Shown piece after piece: positions 1 to 10,723 of a stretch of DNA of 64,000 nt (positions are counted from its first letter, which is position 1; every line of letters begins with the position of its first letter). The position numbers were made by a program, and so were the translations under genes. Location of the stretch: NCBI GenBank assembly GCA_037447655.1, contig JBBHKE010001258.1, forward strand, positions 1 through 64,000. Direction: 5' to 3'. The notes under the pieces are model-generated. The model was not told the origin of the DNA, searched no databases, and was given only the letters and a program-made list of their open reading frames with translations. The DNA comes from Zygnema cylindricum. Its lineage: Eukaryota; Streptophyta; Zygnematophyceae; Zygnematales; Zygnemataceae.

Positions 1-128
1 TGCGATATATATCGCGATAATTTATGTTGGTCCCGGTACGATATATCGAGGAATCTGCTCGATCGATATTCGATATATCGAATATCGAAATTATCGCGAT
101 ATGAATTTACCCGATACCCAACACTAGT
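1..128. repeat. Truncated TIR-type repeat rich in GATATATCG
   Basis: This stretch is dense in short palindromes such as GATATATCG and TCGCGATA. It ends in CCCGATACCCAACACTAG, the inverted form of the terminus that opens the 10724-11837 element (CTAGTGTTGTGTATCGG). I read it as the right end of another member of that non-autonomous DNA element family, cut off by the window edge. No coding capacity is visible. Confidence 0.5.
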
Positions 129-183
129 TGACCATCGCACTTTTTAATTCAATTTGCATTATTAAATAAATGAAAGAATGAAC

Positions 184-790
184 CAAAGGGTGTGCCAGGA
201 ATCATAGTGGGATATGATGATAACGCAAAGGGTTGTAAAGTTTTTGATCTAAGAAAAGGAGATGTCAAAATTGTTAGGAACATCATTGTAAAAGATGAGG
301 GCAAATCAATTGATGCATTGCACCATCCGAAAACCGGTTAGTGAGCCAATACGGCCGGTTAGACTATGGATGAGGATCAATACAACTCCCATTGATGATC
401 CAGAAACTGTACCTAACGGTGGTAGAACCTGTAGCTCCACCCAGATACGGAAATATACCTAGTATAGCACCTGTGACATTTCCATTCCCATGCAGTAAAA
501 GGACTAGTGGCAGGCTCAAGGAAGGGAATTTAACTTATGATTTTTCATCTCAGCTTATGAGGCCTTTAACTCAATCAGGACAAGGCAGATGGAAAGAGGC
601 CTTTAAGGACGAAATAGCTTTCGTCATGAAGGCTCCGACATGGGAACTTACGAAACTGCCCGAGGACAGGAAGGTTACTGGATGCAAATGGGTATTCAAG
701 ATCAAGCTAAATCCCGATAACACTATTGAACGATAATAAGGCTAGACTGGTCGCTAAAGGATTCACTCGAAAAGGAGGGAACAAGTGAAA
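184..790 (+). pseudogene. Copia-1: Ty1/copia pol remnant (integrase C-term to RT N-term)
   Basis: The first part (190-340) reads IIVGYDDNAKGCKVFDLRKG, the post-integrase segment typical of copia polyproteins. The part at 520-735 reads WKEAFKDEIAFVM, then TGCKWVFKIKLNPDNTIER, the start of the copia reverse transcriptase domain (RVT_2). The same segments occur in Copia-2 on the opposite strand (KPIGCKWVLKLKLNPDNAIER). Several stops and frame changes separate the pieces, and the reading fails after LVAKGFTRKGG near 775. No LTR or target duplication was found, so this is an old internal fragment. Confidence 0.85.
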
Positions 791-1091
791 AGTATATCTC
801 AATAATCCAATGGTGTTGACTTAATGGCAACGACTTTAATACATAAAGAAGACATGATCGGAACCAAAAACGGAGGCATTAAGAAAGGACTAGCATATGG
901 GTGTCCACTAAGAGAGCGGGTAAATGTAGCCATACACTTTGAAAAGAATTGCGAAAGCAAAAGTTAAAGGCTATACAAGAAAGCATCTTGTGTTTGTACT
1001 GACTTCTTAGGAGAATGTAGATCGAAGGACAAGTTTTAGACCTCCACAACGTCGTGCACAAAATACATCCATTTTTTTGGTTTGATTCAAG
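791..1091. other. Unassigned sequence
   Basis: About 300 bases follow the copia remnant. I see no motif or repeat boundary here; it may be diverged copia RT sequence that can no longer be read. Confidence 0.3.
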
Positions 1092-1770
1092 CTTAGGGTA
1101 AGGTTCCATTAGGGAAAAAATGTCGTTGTTTATTGGAAGCCGTACTGTTTCGTACAGTGCCGTACCAAAAAAAATAAAATATAAAAAAACAAACCTACTG
1201 AATGAGGGATTTGATTCTCCACGTTTATGGGCGTAAACGTGGACCGTTGGATGCATAATCGTATACGCCATCGTCTGACACTTTCAGTTCGCAACAAGTG
1301 ACCTGGAGTAGGTCAATTCTAAGCGCCTGAACGTATAGCATCGTGCCTCGTGGAAAAGTGAACAAATATCCACGACGACCGCGCGACCAAGTGGGTACAC
1401 GTGGCATATGACATGTGCCTTCCGCCAAGGAGGATGCGAGGCCACCGGAAGCCGCAAGAAAATTTTTGACGGAGGATATTGTTTCACGCTTCTGTTGCCA
1501 TCCACGAACCATTCTGACATATTCGAACGCTTTTACAAATCTTAAGATTCGTTTGCCCGTACATATTTTATTCAATACGTCGTACAAGTCACTTTTTACC
1601 TTCGTTGGTACAAATATGTGGTCACAATTTGCTGTCAGAGATTCTTTAAAGATTATCAAAATCGATTTCATCTATTAATAAAATGTCGGTTACTGACCCG
1701 ACACAATGGAACGATGGGTTCAGTAAACGAATTTTTTGACGTTTACAAAGACCGCCTAATGGAACAACGC
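1092..1770. mobile_element. Non-autonomous TIR element, TTAGGGT family, copy 1
   Basis: The left end reads CTTAGGGTAAGGTTCCATTAGG, and the right end (1752-1770) reads CGCCTAATGGAACAACGC, its approximate inverted form with a few bases missing. The left subterminal block continues with a TTTATTGG motif and several CGTAC motifs, matching the left part of copy 2 and the inverted right part of copy 3. There is no transposase. The family cannot be named from the ends alone, and no clear target duplication is visible. Confidence 0.5.
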
Positions 1771-2530
1771 TCTTAGGGTAACCTTCCATCAGGCGAAAAG
1801 TGGGGTTGTTTACTGGAGAAAGTACCTTTCCGTACTAGGCCGTACTGTTTTTTTTTTTTTTAACAAAATATTTTTACTAAAAAATCGTTGAGATTCTCCA
1901 GACTTCTTGGCGAAAATTACCACCGTCCGATTTTCAATTTTCGACGCAAACGCCCCGTGTTTCTAGTACCTGGCTAGTCTCCTCCGGCTGTTCTCAGGAG
2001 GACACTTTGCGCTTACTGGACGCGCATTTTGGTCCACTTGTAAAGTCGGAGTCGATCCACGACGGACGCGAAGTTATAAAGTTACATGTGGCAGTTGGCG
2101 TGTACCTTCTGACATCGAAGCCACCCTGTTCGACGACAAAATCTAGTCTCCGCTATAAATGTGCACAATCAAGTACAGAGAAAACTTGGTTGTAGGACAT
2201 CGTGTCACGCCTCCTTCATAAATGTGTAAAATCAAGATTCAGTACAGTACATGCCATTTCCTCCATCTACGTTCAGGTTGTACATTAGCGTCACGCTACT
2301 ATATATTTTAATCGACGTCCGCCCGTACAGATACGCAGTCAATTTTTTTTACTTTTCGAAACTTCCAATATACCCGGCCGGCTCAACAGGATCCTACGTG
2401 GTACCAAAAGGAATCCAACACGTAAGCAATATTTGCTTTACTGACAAGACCTGATGGAAGGGTGTTACAAATATTATTGTCGGTAAACGTGACCGTACAA
2501 TTACTGGGAACGCCTGATGGAGGGTTACCC
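1771..2530. mobile_element. Non-autonomous TIR element, TTAGGGT family, copy 2
   Basis: The left end TTAGGGTAACCTTCCATCAGGCG is mirrored at 2510-2530 by CGCCTGATGGAGGGTTACCC, a near-perfect inverted repeat of about 20 bp. The element is about 0.76 kb, has no credible coding region and abuts copy 1 directly. The inner ends carry TTTACTGG on the left and ATTACTGG on the right, as in the other two copies. Confidence 0.6.
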
Positions 2531-3342
2531 ATAGTGATTACATGGCTTAATGGCTAGCATGTCGCTAAAATGATCGATAAAGGCGACATGACGACAGGCC
2601 ATGTGCCTACGAACAAGGTGGACGCGAGTCCACCAGAATCCAAACAAAAATCCATACCGAAATATATTCCGTAACGCTCTTTCGTCACGCTCTTTCGACC
2701 TTCTAGCTTTGTGGTTTCCCGCGCAAAGGGTGATTAATTATGTGGTTCAAAGACTTGTACGCAAGTACATGGCATACAAAGTACATGACATACAAAGTAC
2801 ATGGCATGCAAAGTATAGGGTAATGCAAATGAACTAATGAAGACTTTAAGATTTTACATGAAAATTGGTCGGTGTTTAAAAATCTTGGAAGATTTTTATT
2901 TTTTAATATACGAAATTAACGTACATGGTACCACTAAAATTAGAACACGTATACGACAGCTTGTTTACAGAAACGACATGAATGGCCCCTCGTCCAAAAC
3001 ATTACATCTAGGAATGTTGACCGCACAACTACACCGCCAATCGTTATTAGCGTTGTGTACGCTAATTCCGTCCCGTTTTTTTTTTCTTATTCTCAAAAAG
3101 AATTATCCACACTATTTAAAGAAATCTTAATTTCTAATTAGAATATACGATTTCTTTGAAAATTTTCAAATTCCCAGTTAGCGCAAACCACGCTAATTAT
3201 TCGTATACGATAAAAAAACTTACACGCTAATAACGATTGGCGGTGTACTAAAGCTTCCCGATGGAACTTCGACATAACGTGAATAATGACACAGAAATGT
3301 GACGCTATTTGACGTCATCCCGATGTGTGCACCTTGCATTAG
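2531..3342. other. Unassigned intergenic sequence
   Basis: This is AT-rich DNA with a small direct repeat of GTACATGGCATACAAA-type units at 2765-2815 and scattered CGTAC motifs. No credible coding region or known element was recognised. Confidence 0.3.
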
Positions 3343-4112
3343 GCTAAGGGTGGAATTCCATTAGGCCGTCCCAGTAAATGTACGGAAAATTTTACTGGCA
3401 GCGTTTACTGGAAGACTATTCCATTTTGTCGGGCCAGTAACAAACCTTCCTCAATTATGATTAGCGCCACGTAGATTAGAGTCCAGATTTGAAAATCTTA
3501 AATAAAATCTTCAAACGGAAAGTCAGAACGAAATATCTGTACGGCCGGAGGTAGTTAATGATTCGTACGTAAAGTTTGCGGCCAGATTTTTGATTTTGAA
3601 AACGTAAATCAAAATTTTGAAACGGAATGGCAAAAAGACGCGGCAAACTTTGAAGGTCGCCGCAAACTTTGAATGTCGTGGATGTCAGACGGAGCGTGCG
3701 AAAAAAAATTCGGCTCACTTGCATCCAGCGTGGCAGGCGGCACATGGACCGTACGACGTAGGCACATGGCCTATACGACGTGTAGACCTGTGATCGCTTG
3801 TTCAAAACAGATATTTTTTTTCTTTTTCACGTGTACCAATGGTACACGTCTAGTATCATACAACTCTCCTCGCGAGGAGACTATCGTGACACTGGATGAT
3901 GTGCGCGATTGCTTCGCGGATCTGAAAATGTGAAATATCCAACGGCCAGGAATTACGCCTACATCATTGGAGCCTTCCGACAGCTTTCCAGTAAAGAATT
4001 TTCGTCTGACAACTTTTTTTTTAAGGTACGGCGTGGTACGAATATGTACGAACCTGTACGGCATCCAGTAACGAACCACACTTTTCTTCTAATGGAATTC
4101 CACCCTAACGCG
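3343..4112. mobile_element. Non-autonomous TIR element, TTAGGGT family, copy 3
   Basis: The left end reads CTAAGGGTGGAATTCCATTAGG and the right end (4090-4110) reads CTAATGGAATTCCACCCTAA, an almost perfect 18-20 bp inverted repeat. The length of about 770 bp matches copy 2. Subterminal TTTACTGG and GTTACTGG motifs repeat on both sides. No transposase is present, so movement would have depended on an unseen autonomous element. Confidence 0.65.
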
Positions 4113-5123
4113 TCCATACAAATTAACTAGCTGGACGATGAAGATTTTATTTTCAGAAGCGCGATGCTGAAACCATCGAAGTGAAAAAACATGATGGAAA
4201 TGGAAAACTGCTGACTGCCAAGAGATGGAAAACCCAAAAGAACTAAAAAACACCATAAAATCGAAAAAACACTACAAGCATGAAATCGAAAGCTATAAAA
4301 ACAAATAGAGAATAAAAAATCAAACTTCAAGAGCAAGAAAAACTACTCTCTACACTGACTCCAAAAGAGAAATGGGCGTTAAGCCCAAAACCGAAAACAA
4401 TTCCGCACTAAAGGTTAGAAATACAAATACCATCTATGTTTGCCCGGTGGAGCAAGGAGGAAAAGCGTAGAGTGGGGGTCCAGAGACCAAGACCAGGGAT
4501 AAAAAAAGGTTACAGAATCTAGAACTCGATTTGTCAGTAACAAATTTTGTACGAACTCGAAGCTGTCCGTACATAGGGTCAACCTCCTCCAATTTGAGCA
4601 TTCTATCGTACAGTTCAGACTAGTACTGTAGCGTCGGTAACGAAGGAACAAGTCGACGTGTCACCTTCCTCTATTCACTTTAAGCACGCTTCGCTTCTGT
4701 ACGGAGCATACGGAGATTTTTGTCCGTCATCCACTTCAAAACAACAATGTACTTTCAGGAAACGCCAAAACGACAAAGTACTTTCGGCTTTGCCGGACTT
4801 TATTCGACCTAAATGTCACACTTTGAAACTATCCTGTCTTCGTGGCATGATTTGGATGGCCGATGGAAGATATGGTGTCTGAGCGCAGAACCCATTTCGT
4901 GACGGTGTGACGCGACGTGCAGCAAGTACGGAATGCGACTGATCCTTGTGTCAAATCAAGGGGATAGTACGTCAGACATGTACCCAAGAGCCAATAGAAT
5001 GTCGATTTCTAAACGTTTAGTTTGATTTTTTTGCGAATATGAGATTTATTGAGCTGTAAGTCATACGGAGTAGTACGGATAAAGCTTCGCGAAACTGATT
5101 TTTCGCTGCATGGACCCTAGCCT
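4113..5123. other. Unassigned intergenic sequence
   Basis: An A-rich stretch (4180-4350) is followed by mixed sequence with several CGTAC motifs. No coding region, structured RNA or clear repeat boundary was recognised. Confidence 0.3.
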
Positions 5124-5985
5124 TACCGTAGTGGTATTCGACATTGGGGGGAGGGCACATTTGGCGGGCGGCGGAGACCTTCGAGGAGGATTTTGCCCGG
5201 GCAATGTAAATCCCTCCCAGTTATTGATAAGGACAAAAAAATCGCGCGAAGCGCGGAGATTTTTTTTTTGGGAGTCTCCTCGCTGATTAGGTCAGATGGA
5301 CAAAAAAAAAAAAAAAAAACCAAGTGTTCATACTTACAGCGTTCCCATATAGAGCATTCGCTACAAATAGCGTCACGCGCGTCGCATGAGAACATGTAAA
5401 TCGCGTTCGTGACTCAAAATATCTACAAAATTTAACAAACGTTCACACTTTAAGCACTACCATTTAATCCGTCGAACAATCTGAGCCGCGCGTCACGTGA
5501 GAACACTCACGTATGACATCGAAAACAAAAAAAATAAAGTACAGTCATATTATCGTGAGAACACTGACATATGACATTAAAAACAAAAAAAACAAGTACA
5601 GTCATATGTCGTCTTGTTTGGCGCCGCAGGCGATTTTTTTTCAGTACTATACGTGAAATGAGGAGCATCCGCGGAGAGTACAAAAATATCCTAGAGAAAA
5701 AATTGAACGAGTATTTTGAAAGGAGGAGAAGGTATTGTGAAAGCGGAGAAGTTATGTACATTCAAATTTTGAAAAGCACAACACAAATTTGCGTGTACGA
5801 TTAACAATCCCAAATGTAGCGTTATTAATCGATTTTCGTACGGTCGAAAGTGAAATTCCGTACTTCTCAATGTAGATTAACGCTCCTCGCGAATGTCCGT
5901 ACGTGGTTATATTGAATTTCGTACTCTCCAATGTAGATTAACTCTCCGCGCAAAATTCCGTACGCTCGTGATGTACATTAACTCT
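5124..5985. repeat. 0.9 kb dispersed repeat R, copy 1
   Basis: The copy starts at TACCGTAGTGGTATTCGACA, as do the copies at 8661 and 14424. It contains a GC-rich block (GGCGGGCGGCGGAGACC), the palindrome GCCCGGGC, a hairpin of A-run, CGCGCGAAGCGCG and T-run, and an A-tract near 5300. Beyond that it matches copy 3 (14424-15310) to about 5985. That part includes tandem blocks built on TTCCGTAC, AATGTAGATTAAC and CTCCGCGCG. Seen on the minus strand, the common end is a fixed 3' end. Confidence 0.7.
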
Positions 5986-7542
5986 CCCCCAAAATGTACT
6001 TCTATTTTAGAACATATGTTTTCAAACGTACGAAAATATGACGTCGACTAACACTTCTAACGACATTTAGTACGCTCGAGCGTACATGAATATTAATACA
6101 CTTACGAACGATCGCAAATTATTTTAATAGAGTATATAAAATACATGCTAAATTTTCAAACTTAAACCATGAATCGCTATTAATTATCAAAAATAACTCG
6201 TGTGAAGGAACAATTAGTATTATTAACCCTATTTAATGTTATAAGAGCCTAATGCCAACAAAACAATAACGCTAATTTATACATGTAGCACTAATTTTGA
6301 TACACGTTCATATAGTGTAGCCGCTATAGGTTGTGTCCACATAGTCGATGCTTGAACATGTGAGAACATGTTGGCGTTATGTTTTCGCGTCTTTATTACT
6401 GTTATCGAATTTGGGGGTGCTTTCTCAAGACAACGCGACTCATTTTTCGTCTCTACATCGTTATTTTACACTTTTTTTGTAGGTTCGTACTTAAAAACAA
6501 AGCAAATAGTATGTGTTGGCACATGTGTACACTACACTATTTCAAAATTGCCCAAATTATAGTCGTTGATATTCAGTACACTTTACATATATAAGCAAAA
6601 AGAAAAAAATATAATTATTAATTCTATTATGGGTTCGTGGGTCAAAATTTGGGAACGTAAACTTAATGTTAATGACGGTAATAGTAATTCACCTTGTAAT
6701 TTTGTTTCCAAAAGAAAAAAATCAATCTTTTTTTTGTTTTCATTATATGCTCTTTGTCTTTTTTGTTTTGTCTTTTCCATTGATGTCATATTAGTTTTGT
6801 GTTATTTGTCCATTTTATTTTTATGAGTTTTACTTTGAAACTTATGTTGCATCGTTTCTATCATTAACATATTATTAGTTTATTTATTATTATTGTTATT
6901 TTTTTATCAAGAAAATGACATTTTTTTTTGTTTTTGTTAAACGAAACTGTGTTTATACGCGTATGCTTTGTTGCATATTACAAATTACTTTTTGTTTATT
7001 TTTTCGGTATGTATCGATGAAAGTTTAATAAACCTAATTGCGTAACTTGTTTGTTAAAATGGAATGTGTAGTTTTCAATGTTTGTTAAAAAGAACGTTTA
7101 TATTTATTTTTTACAAAGCATTTATTATAGTTATCATTCAACATTCGTTTTTATTTAATGTTTTCTCATGTTACCTTCGATTTTGTATGTACGCACTAAT
7201 TGTAGATGTAAATAGTTTGCGCTTTGTTTGTTCGATATTGGCATTTCGTACATTTTGAAATGAAAAACTACATATTTATTACGTTTACACAACAACTTAA
7301 ATTACTAGAGTGTAATTGTGAATTTTTTTTTACACAATGTAAACCAAAAAAAGGCTAAAAAGCGATTAATGTCTTGCTTGAAGTTAAATTATAAATCGTT
7401 CGTTTGAGGTATGTTAAAGGAAAACAAAAGTAACGTATAACTAATTATTAGATTTTGTATGTTTTTTTTTCAAATGCTTTTCTACACAATGTTGTTTAAA
7501 ATTATTACAAAATTATGTACGTAATTAATGTGTATTTATGTC

Positions 7543-7577
<35 letters not shown>

Positions 7578-7586
7578 TATATATAC
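5986..7586. other. AT-rich intergenic sequence, no gene seen
   Basis: The stretch is strongly AT-rich, with T-runs from 6700 to 7500. Short open frames here have the biased composition of the background and no recognisable domain. I see no repeat boundaries. Confidence 0.35.
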
Positions 7587-7783
7587 ACACATACATACAT
7601 ACATACATACATACATACATACATACATACATACATACATACATACATACATACATACATACATACATACATACATACATACATACATACATACATACAT
7701 ACATACATACATACATACATACATACATACATACATACATACATACATACATACATACATACATACATACATACATACATACA
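7587..7783. repeat. (ACAT)n microsatellite
   Basis: An essentially perfect ACAT tract of about 49 units is preceded by ATATGT/ATAT variants and followed by imperfect ATGC and ATAC units to 7840. Long open frames of Tyr-Ile-His-Thr repeats are by-products of the tetranucleotide and not genes. Confidence 0.98.
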
Positions 7784-7844
7784 AACATACATAAATACAT
7801 ACATGCATGCATGCATGCATACATATATACATACATACATAAAA

Positions 7845-7990
<146 letters not shown>

Positions 7991-8409
7991 ATATGTATAT
8001 ATATGTGTTTGTTAATTTATATCATATTTAGTATATATTATATGTTATCACTATATTATATGTTATATATATTAAATTTCATTTTATTATATTATATCTT
8101 ATTATATATTGTTATATTATATTGTATTGTAATGTATATTAAAATGTTGCAAAAATTGAACGAGAGATTAATTTAATTCGACTAAATAGATTAATAAACA
8201 GACTAATTAAAATAATTGTATCGGTAATGAGGTTTAAACGCCCTAAGTGGTAAACTGTCATGAAATTAAAATCGTATCGGTAATGGGGTCGGAGTAATAG
8301 GGTAATGACAACATTTTGTTTTCTTAGTGTTATATTTCATTATTTTTTTAAGGGGAGGAATAATTGGTTGCTTTACATAAAATTGAAGCGCTTTAAAAAA
8401 ATTGAAGCA
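7991..8409. other. AT-rich sequence, no gene seen
   Basis: Degenerate TATATTA units to about 8140 are followed by a short direct repeat around CGTATCGGTAATG (8217-8232 and 8271-8286). Nothing coding is visible. Confidence 0.35.
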
Positions 8410-8660
8410 TTTTAACATCGGCCGTCGCTGAACGGGCTATTTATCTGGTTGCGTCCTCCCGCGAGAGGTCGTTCGCCGCCAGCTAATACAGGTATACCTG
8501 GCCCGGTGACGTCTTCGCGGGCCAATTCGAAATGTGTCGAACCGGCATCCGCGGGAGTCTCCGCGAGGTTATCCCGCGGCCGGCGTAATTATCCTCGGAC
8601 CCTCCGCGAGTCTCCTCGTTTCGACCTGTACCGGCTGTCTACTCTCCGCGCGAAGCAGTA
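8410..8660. other. GC-rich island of CTCCGCGAG-type motifs
   Basis: A sharp switch from AT-rich to GC-rich DNA occurs at about 8410. The block repeats CCGCGGG, CTCCGCGAG and GAGTCTCC motifs, resembling the GC-rich part of repeat R that follows. An open frame runs through it into repeat R, but its product (rich in Arg, Pro and Ser) matches no family I know. Confidence 0.4.
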
Positions 8661-8885
8661 TACCGTAGTGGTATTCGACATTGGGGGGAGGGCACATTTG
8701 GCGGGCGGCGGAGACCTTCGAGGAGGATTTTGCCCGGGCACTGTAAATCCCTCCCAGTTATTGATAAGGACAAAAAAAATCGCGCGAAACGCGGAGATTT
8801 TTTTTTTGGGAGTCTCCTCGCTGATTAGGTCAGATGGACAAAAAAAAAAAAAAAAACAAAGTGTTCATAATAATAGCGTTCACAA
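8661..8885 (-). repeat. Repeat R, copy 2: short copy adjoining the RT pseudogene
   Basis: It shares the fixed end TACCGTAGTGG, the CGCGCGAAACGCG hairpin and the A-tract with copies 1 and 3, but homology stops soon after AGTGTTCATA at about 8885. Immediately beyond, on the minus strand, lies the decayed reverse transcriptase. In minus-strand orientation the layout is RT, then this block as a 3' tail, which is how a 3' UTR of a non-LTR element would look. Confidence 0.6.
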
Positions 8886-8989
8886 GAGAGAAATCGAGCA
8901 CGCGAAGAATCGGAGGGAAGCGCCTTCTGAAGCTCGGATTTAATGGCGGTGACGACTCGATCGGAAATCGATTCCAGAACACGCTCAAC

Positions 8990-9890
8990 AGATTTTTTAA
9001 CAAGGGTGGAGAAAATCGGCACATCCACTAAGGCATGGTGAGGAAGAGAACGTGACGCGTCCATTAGAGATCGTTGGAAGGCGAACACACTGTCTGAAAC
9101 CTAGGGGACAACAGTAGCTAGAACGGGGGTGTCCCCAGCCAAAAAAGGGGAAACAAGAGTAGAGGCAATAGGACAACAACTTCCCAAATAGCCAGCGGGA
9201 GCAACACGAGCATTGGATAATAATTAACCCCCCAATAGAAATAGGGAGGGATTCCTGAATGCGGACCGATGGCCCAGACTCGCGATCAAATGCCCCACGA
9301 CCTAACAAAGTGTAGATGACGTCCGTAAGGCGATCGTCAAAAGCTAAGAGAGAGGAGACAAACGTCAAGGTGGGAGGAGAAGTACGAGTAAGGTAAGAAA
9401 GGCGGTGGGGATAACACCTGGTTAACATAGCAAAGGCAACTTGGGGATCGAGAAGGTGAGGAAGGTTGTCCACTTGGGCCAGATCTGTCTCCAAAGCATC
9501 ATGAAGGAATTGGGTCACAAAAGTATTCAAACCAAGGGAGCAACAAAGCACACGAATGCCATCGAAGGGAGAAGGGGTTTGAAAACTATGAGTGGTAGTA
9601 AAGGAAAGTGGAATATCCTGAGGAGACCAAATAACACACTTCGACTGCTGGACGAAAGGTTGAGTTCGACTAAATGTTCTTTGAAAAAATCATATGCCAA
9701 CACGACTTGTTCTCTGGGCCCAATAATGTCCGTATCATCTACGGCCGAAGGGAAAAGGTAAGAAGGGAAGGCGGCTGCAGAGGCACGAAGGGCCCGGTAA
9801 TGGGCAAGGGCGAACAAAGGTCCGCCGAGAGGGTTGAAATGAAGGTGGCAACAGAATTTGCGCCCGATTCCTCATGAAACAAATGAAATT
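8990..9890 (-). pseudogene. Decayed non-LTR-type reverse transcriptase (C-terminal half)
   Basis: Read on the minus strand, 9870-9780 gives GGPLFALAHYRALRA, then AVDDTDIIGP (about 9745), the catalytic motif C of a reverse transcriptase with an Ala-Val-Asp-Asp core in place of the usual Phe/Tyr-Ala-Asp-Asp. After it come SKCVIWSP (about 9625), SLGLNTFVTQFL (about 9530) and HLLDPQVAFAMLTRC, then SYLTRTSPP (about 9370). This series is the usual thumb-side sequence of a widespread eukaryotic RT family that I associate with non-LTR elements. The segments lie in at least two frames, and the N-terminal fingers and any endonuclease are missing. It is therefore a 5'-truncated relic. The exact clade is uncertain. 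Confidence 0.7.
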
Positions 9891-10723
9891 TGTCTTATTG
9901 CCAAAATGACGACGCTGCGTCAGATCCCTAAAAAAAATAAATTATATTTAGTTGGAAATGCTTCGGCCAAAAAGGAATCCATTCTTCTATGGATAGTCCG
10001 TATTTGGTGTTACTTCGACCCAAATATCACCAACGCCGAATATTGATTTTTTAATCTATTTATTTTTACCAAGTAACGGTAATTTGTGGTCTTTTTGTCA
10101 ATTTGACCATTTATTAAGGTATATATTAATTCTAATTCATTGTGAAATCACATCTAAACAACATAGTAGAATAAACATTTATGGTAAATGTGTTTGTTTG
10201 TATCGAAACAGGATACAAATTGAAGCTAATTGGACACAAAAATGTTACTGTGTTTATATAAACTGAACAACAATAATTCACATGGAGTAAGACTTTGCAT
10301 TTTCAACACGTTGTAGGTGGGCGTGTAACTACACACGGTTCAATTATTAAACTTAAAGATCGTGACTTCCCACATGCGAACATCTTTTATATTCACACTG
10401 CAAAAGCCGCGATTGTAAGAGAATGTGTGCGAACATGATTTTTGACGATGAGGTTGAACCCATTTTTTAGCTAACGTTCGTATGTATGCGCGTATAACAT
10501 AAAATTTATTTTTTTAGATTTCAACTAAAAAGGTATATATATGTACGGTTTCACATCAACCGTACACAACACTAATTATACATTAATGTACTTTCGGACT
10601 CCACGCTACTTTGTATGGTACCTCAATTAACGTCAAAGAAAAATTAAAATCATGTATCCTATTTCGGGAAAAAAATCAAAATTTTAAGAAACCCAAATTA
10701 GTGACTTTGACACTAATAACTAG
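9891..10723. other. Unassigned intergenic sequence
   Basis: AT-rich sequence with no recognisable coding region. A few CGTAC motifs lie at 10480-10620. No repeat boundary was found. Confidence 0.3.

Noticed and set aside
7587-7783. CRISPR-like regular repeat
   Set aside because: There are no spacers; it is a simple tetranucleotide tract.
8449-8943. 164-codon open frame starting in the GC-rich island
   Set aside because: It crosses the border into repeat R and its A-tract, and the part inside repeat R recurs in other copies. No domain is recognisable.
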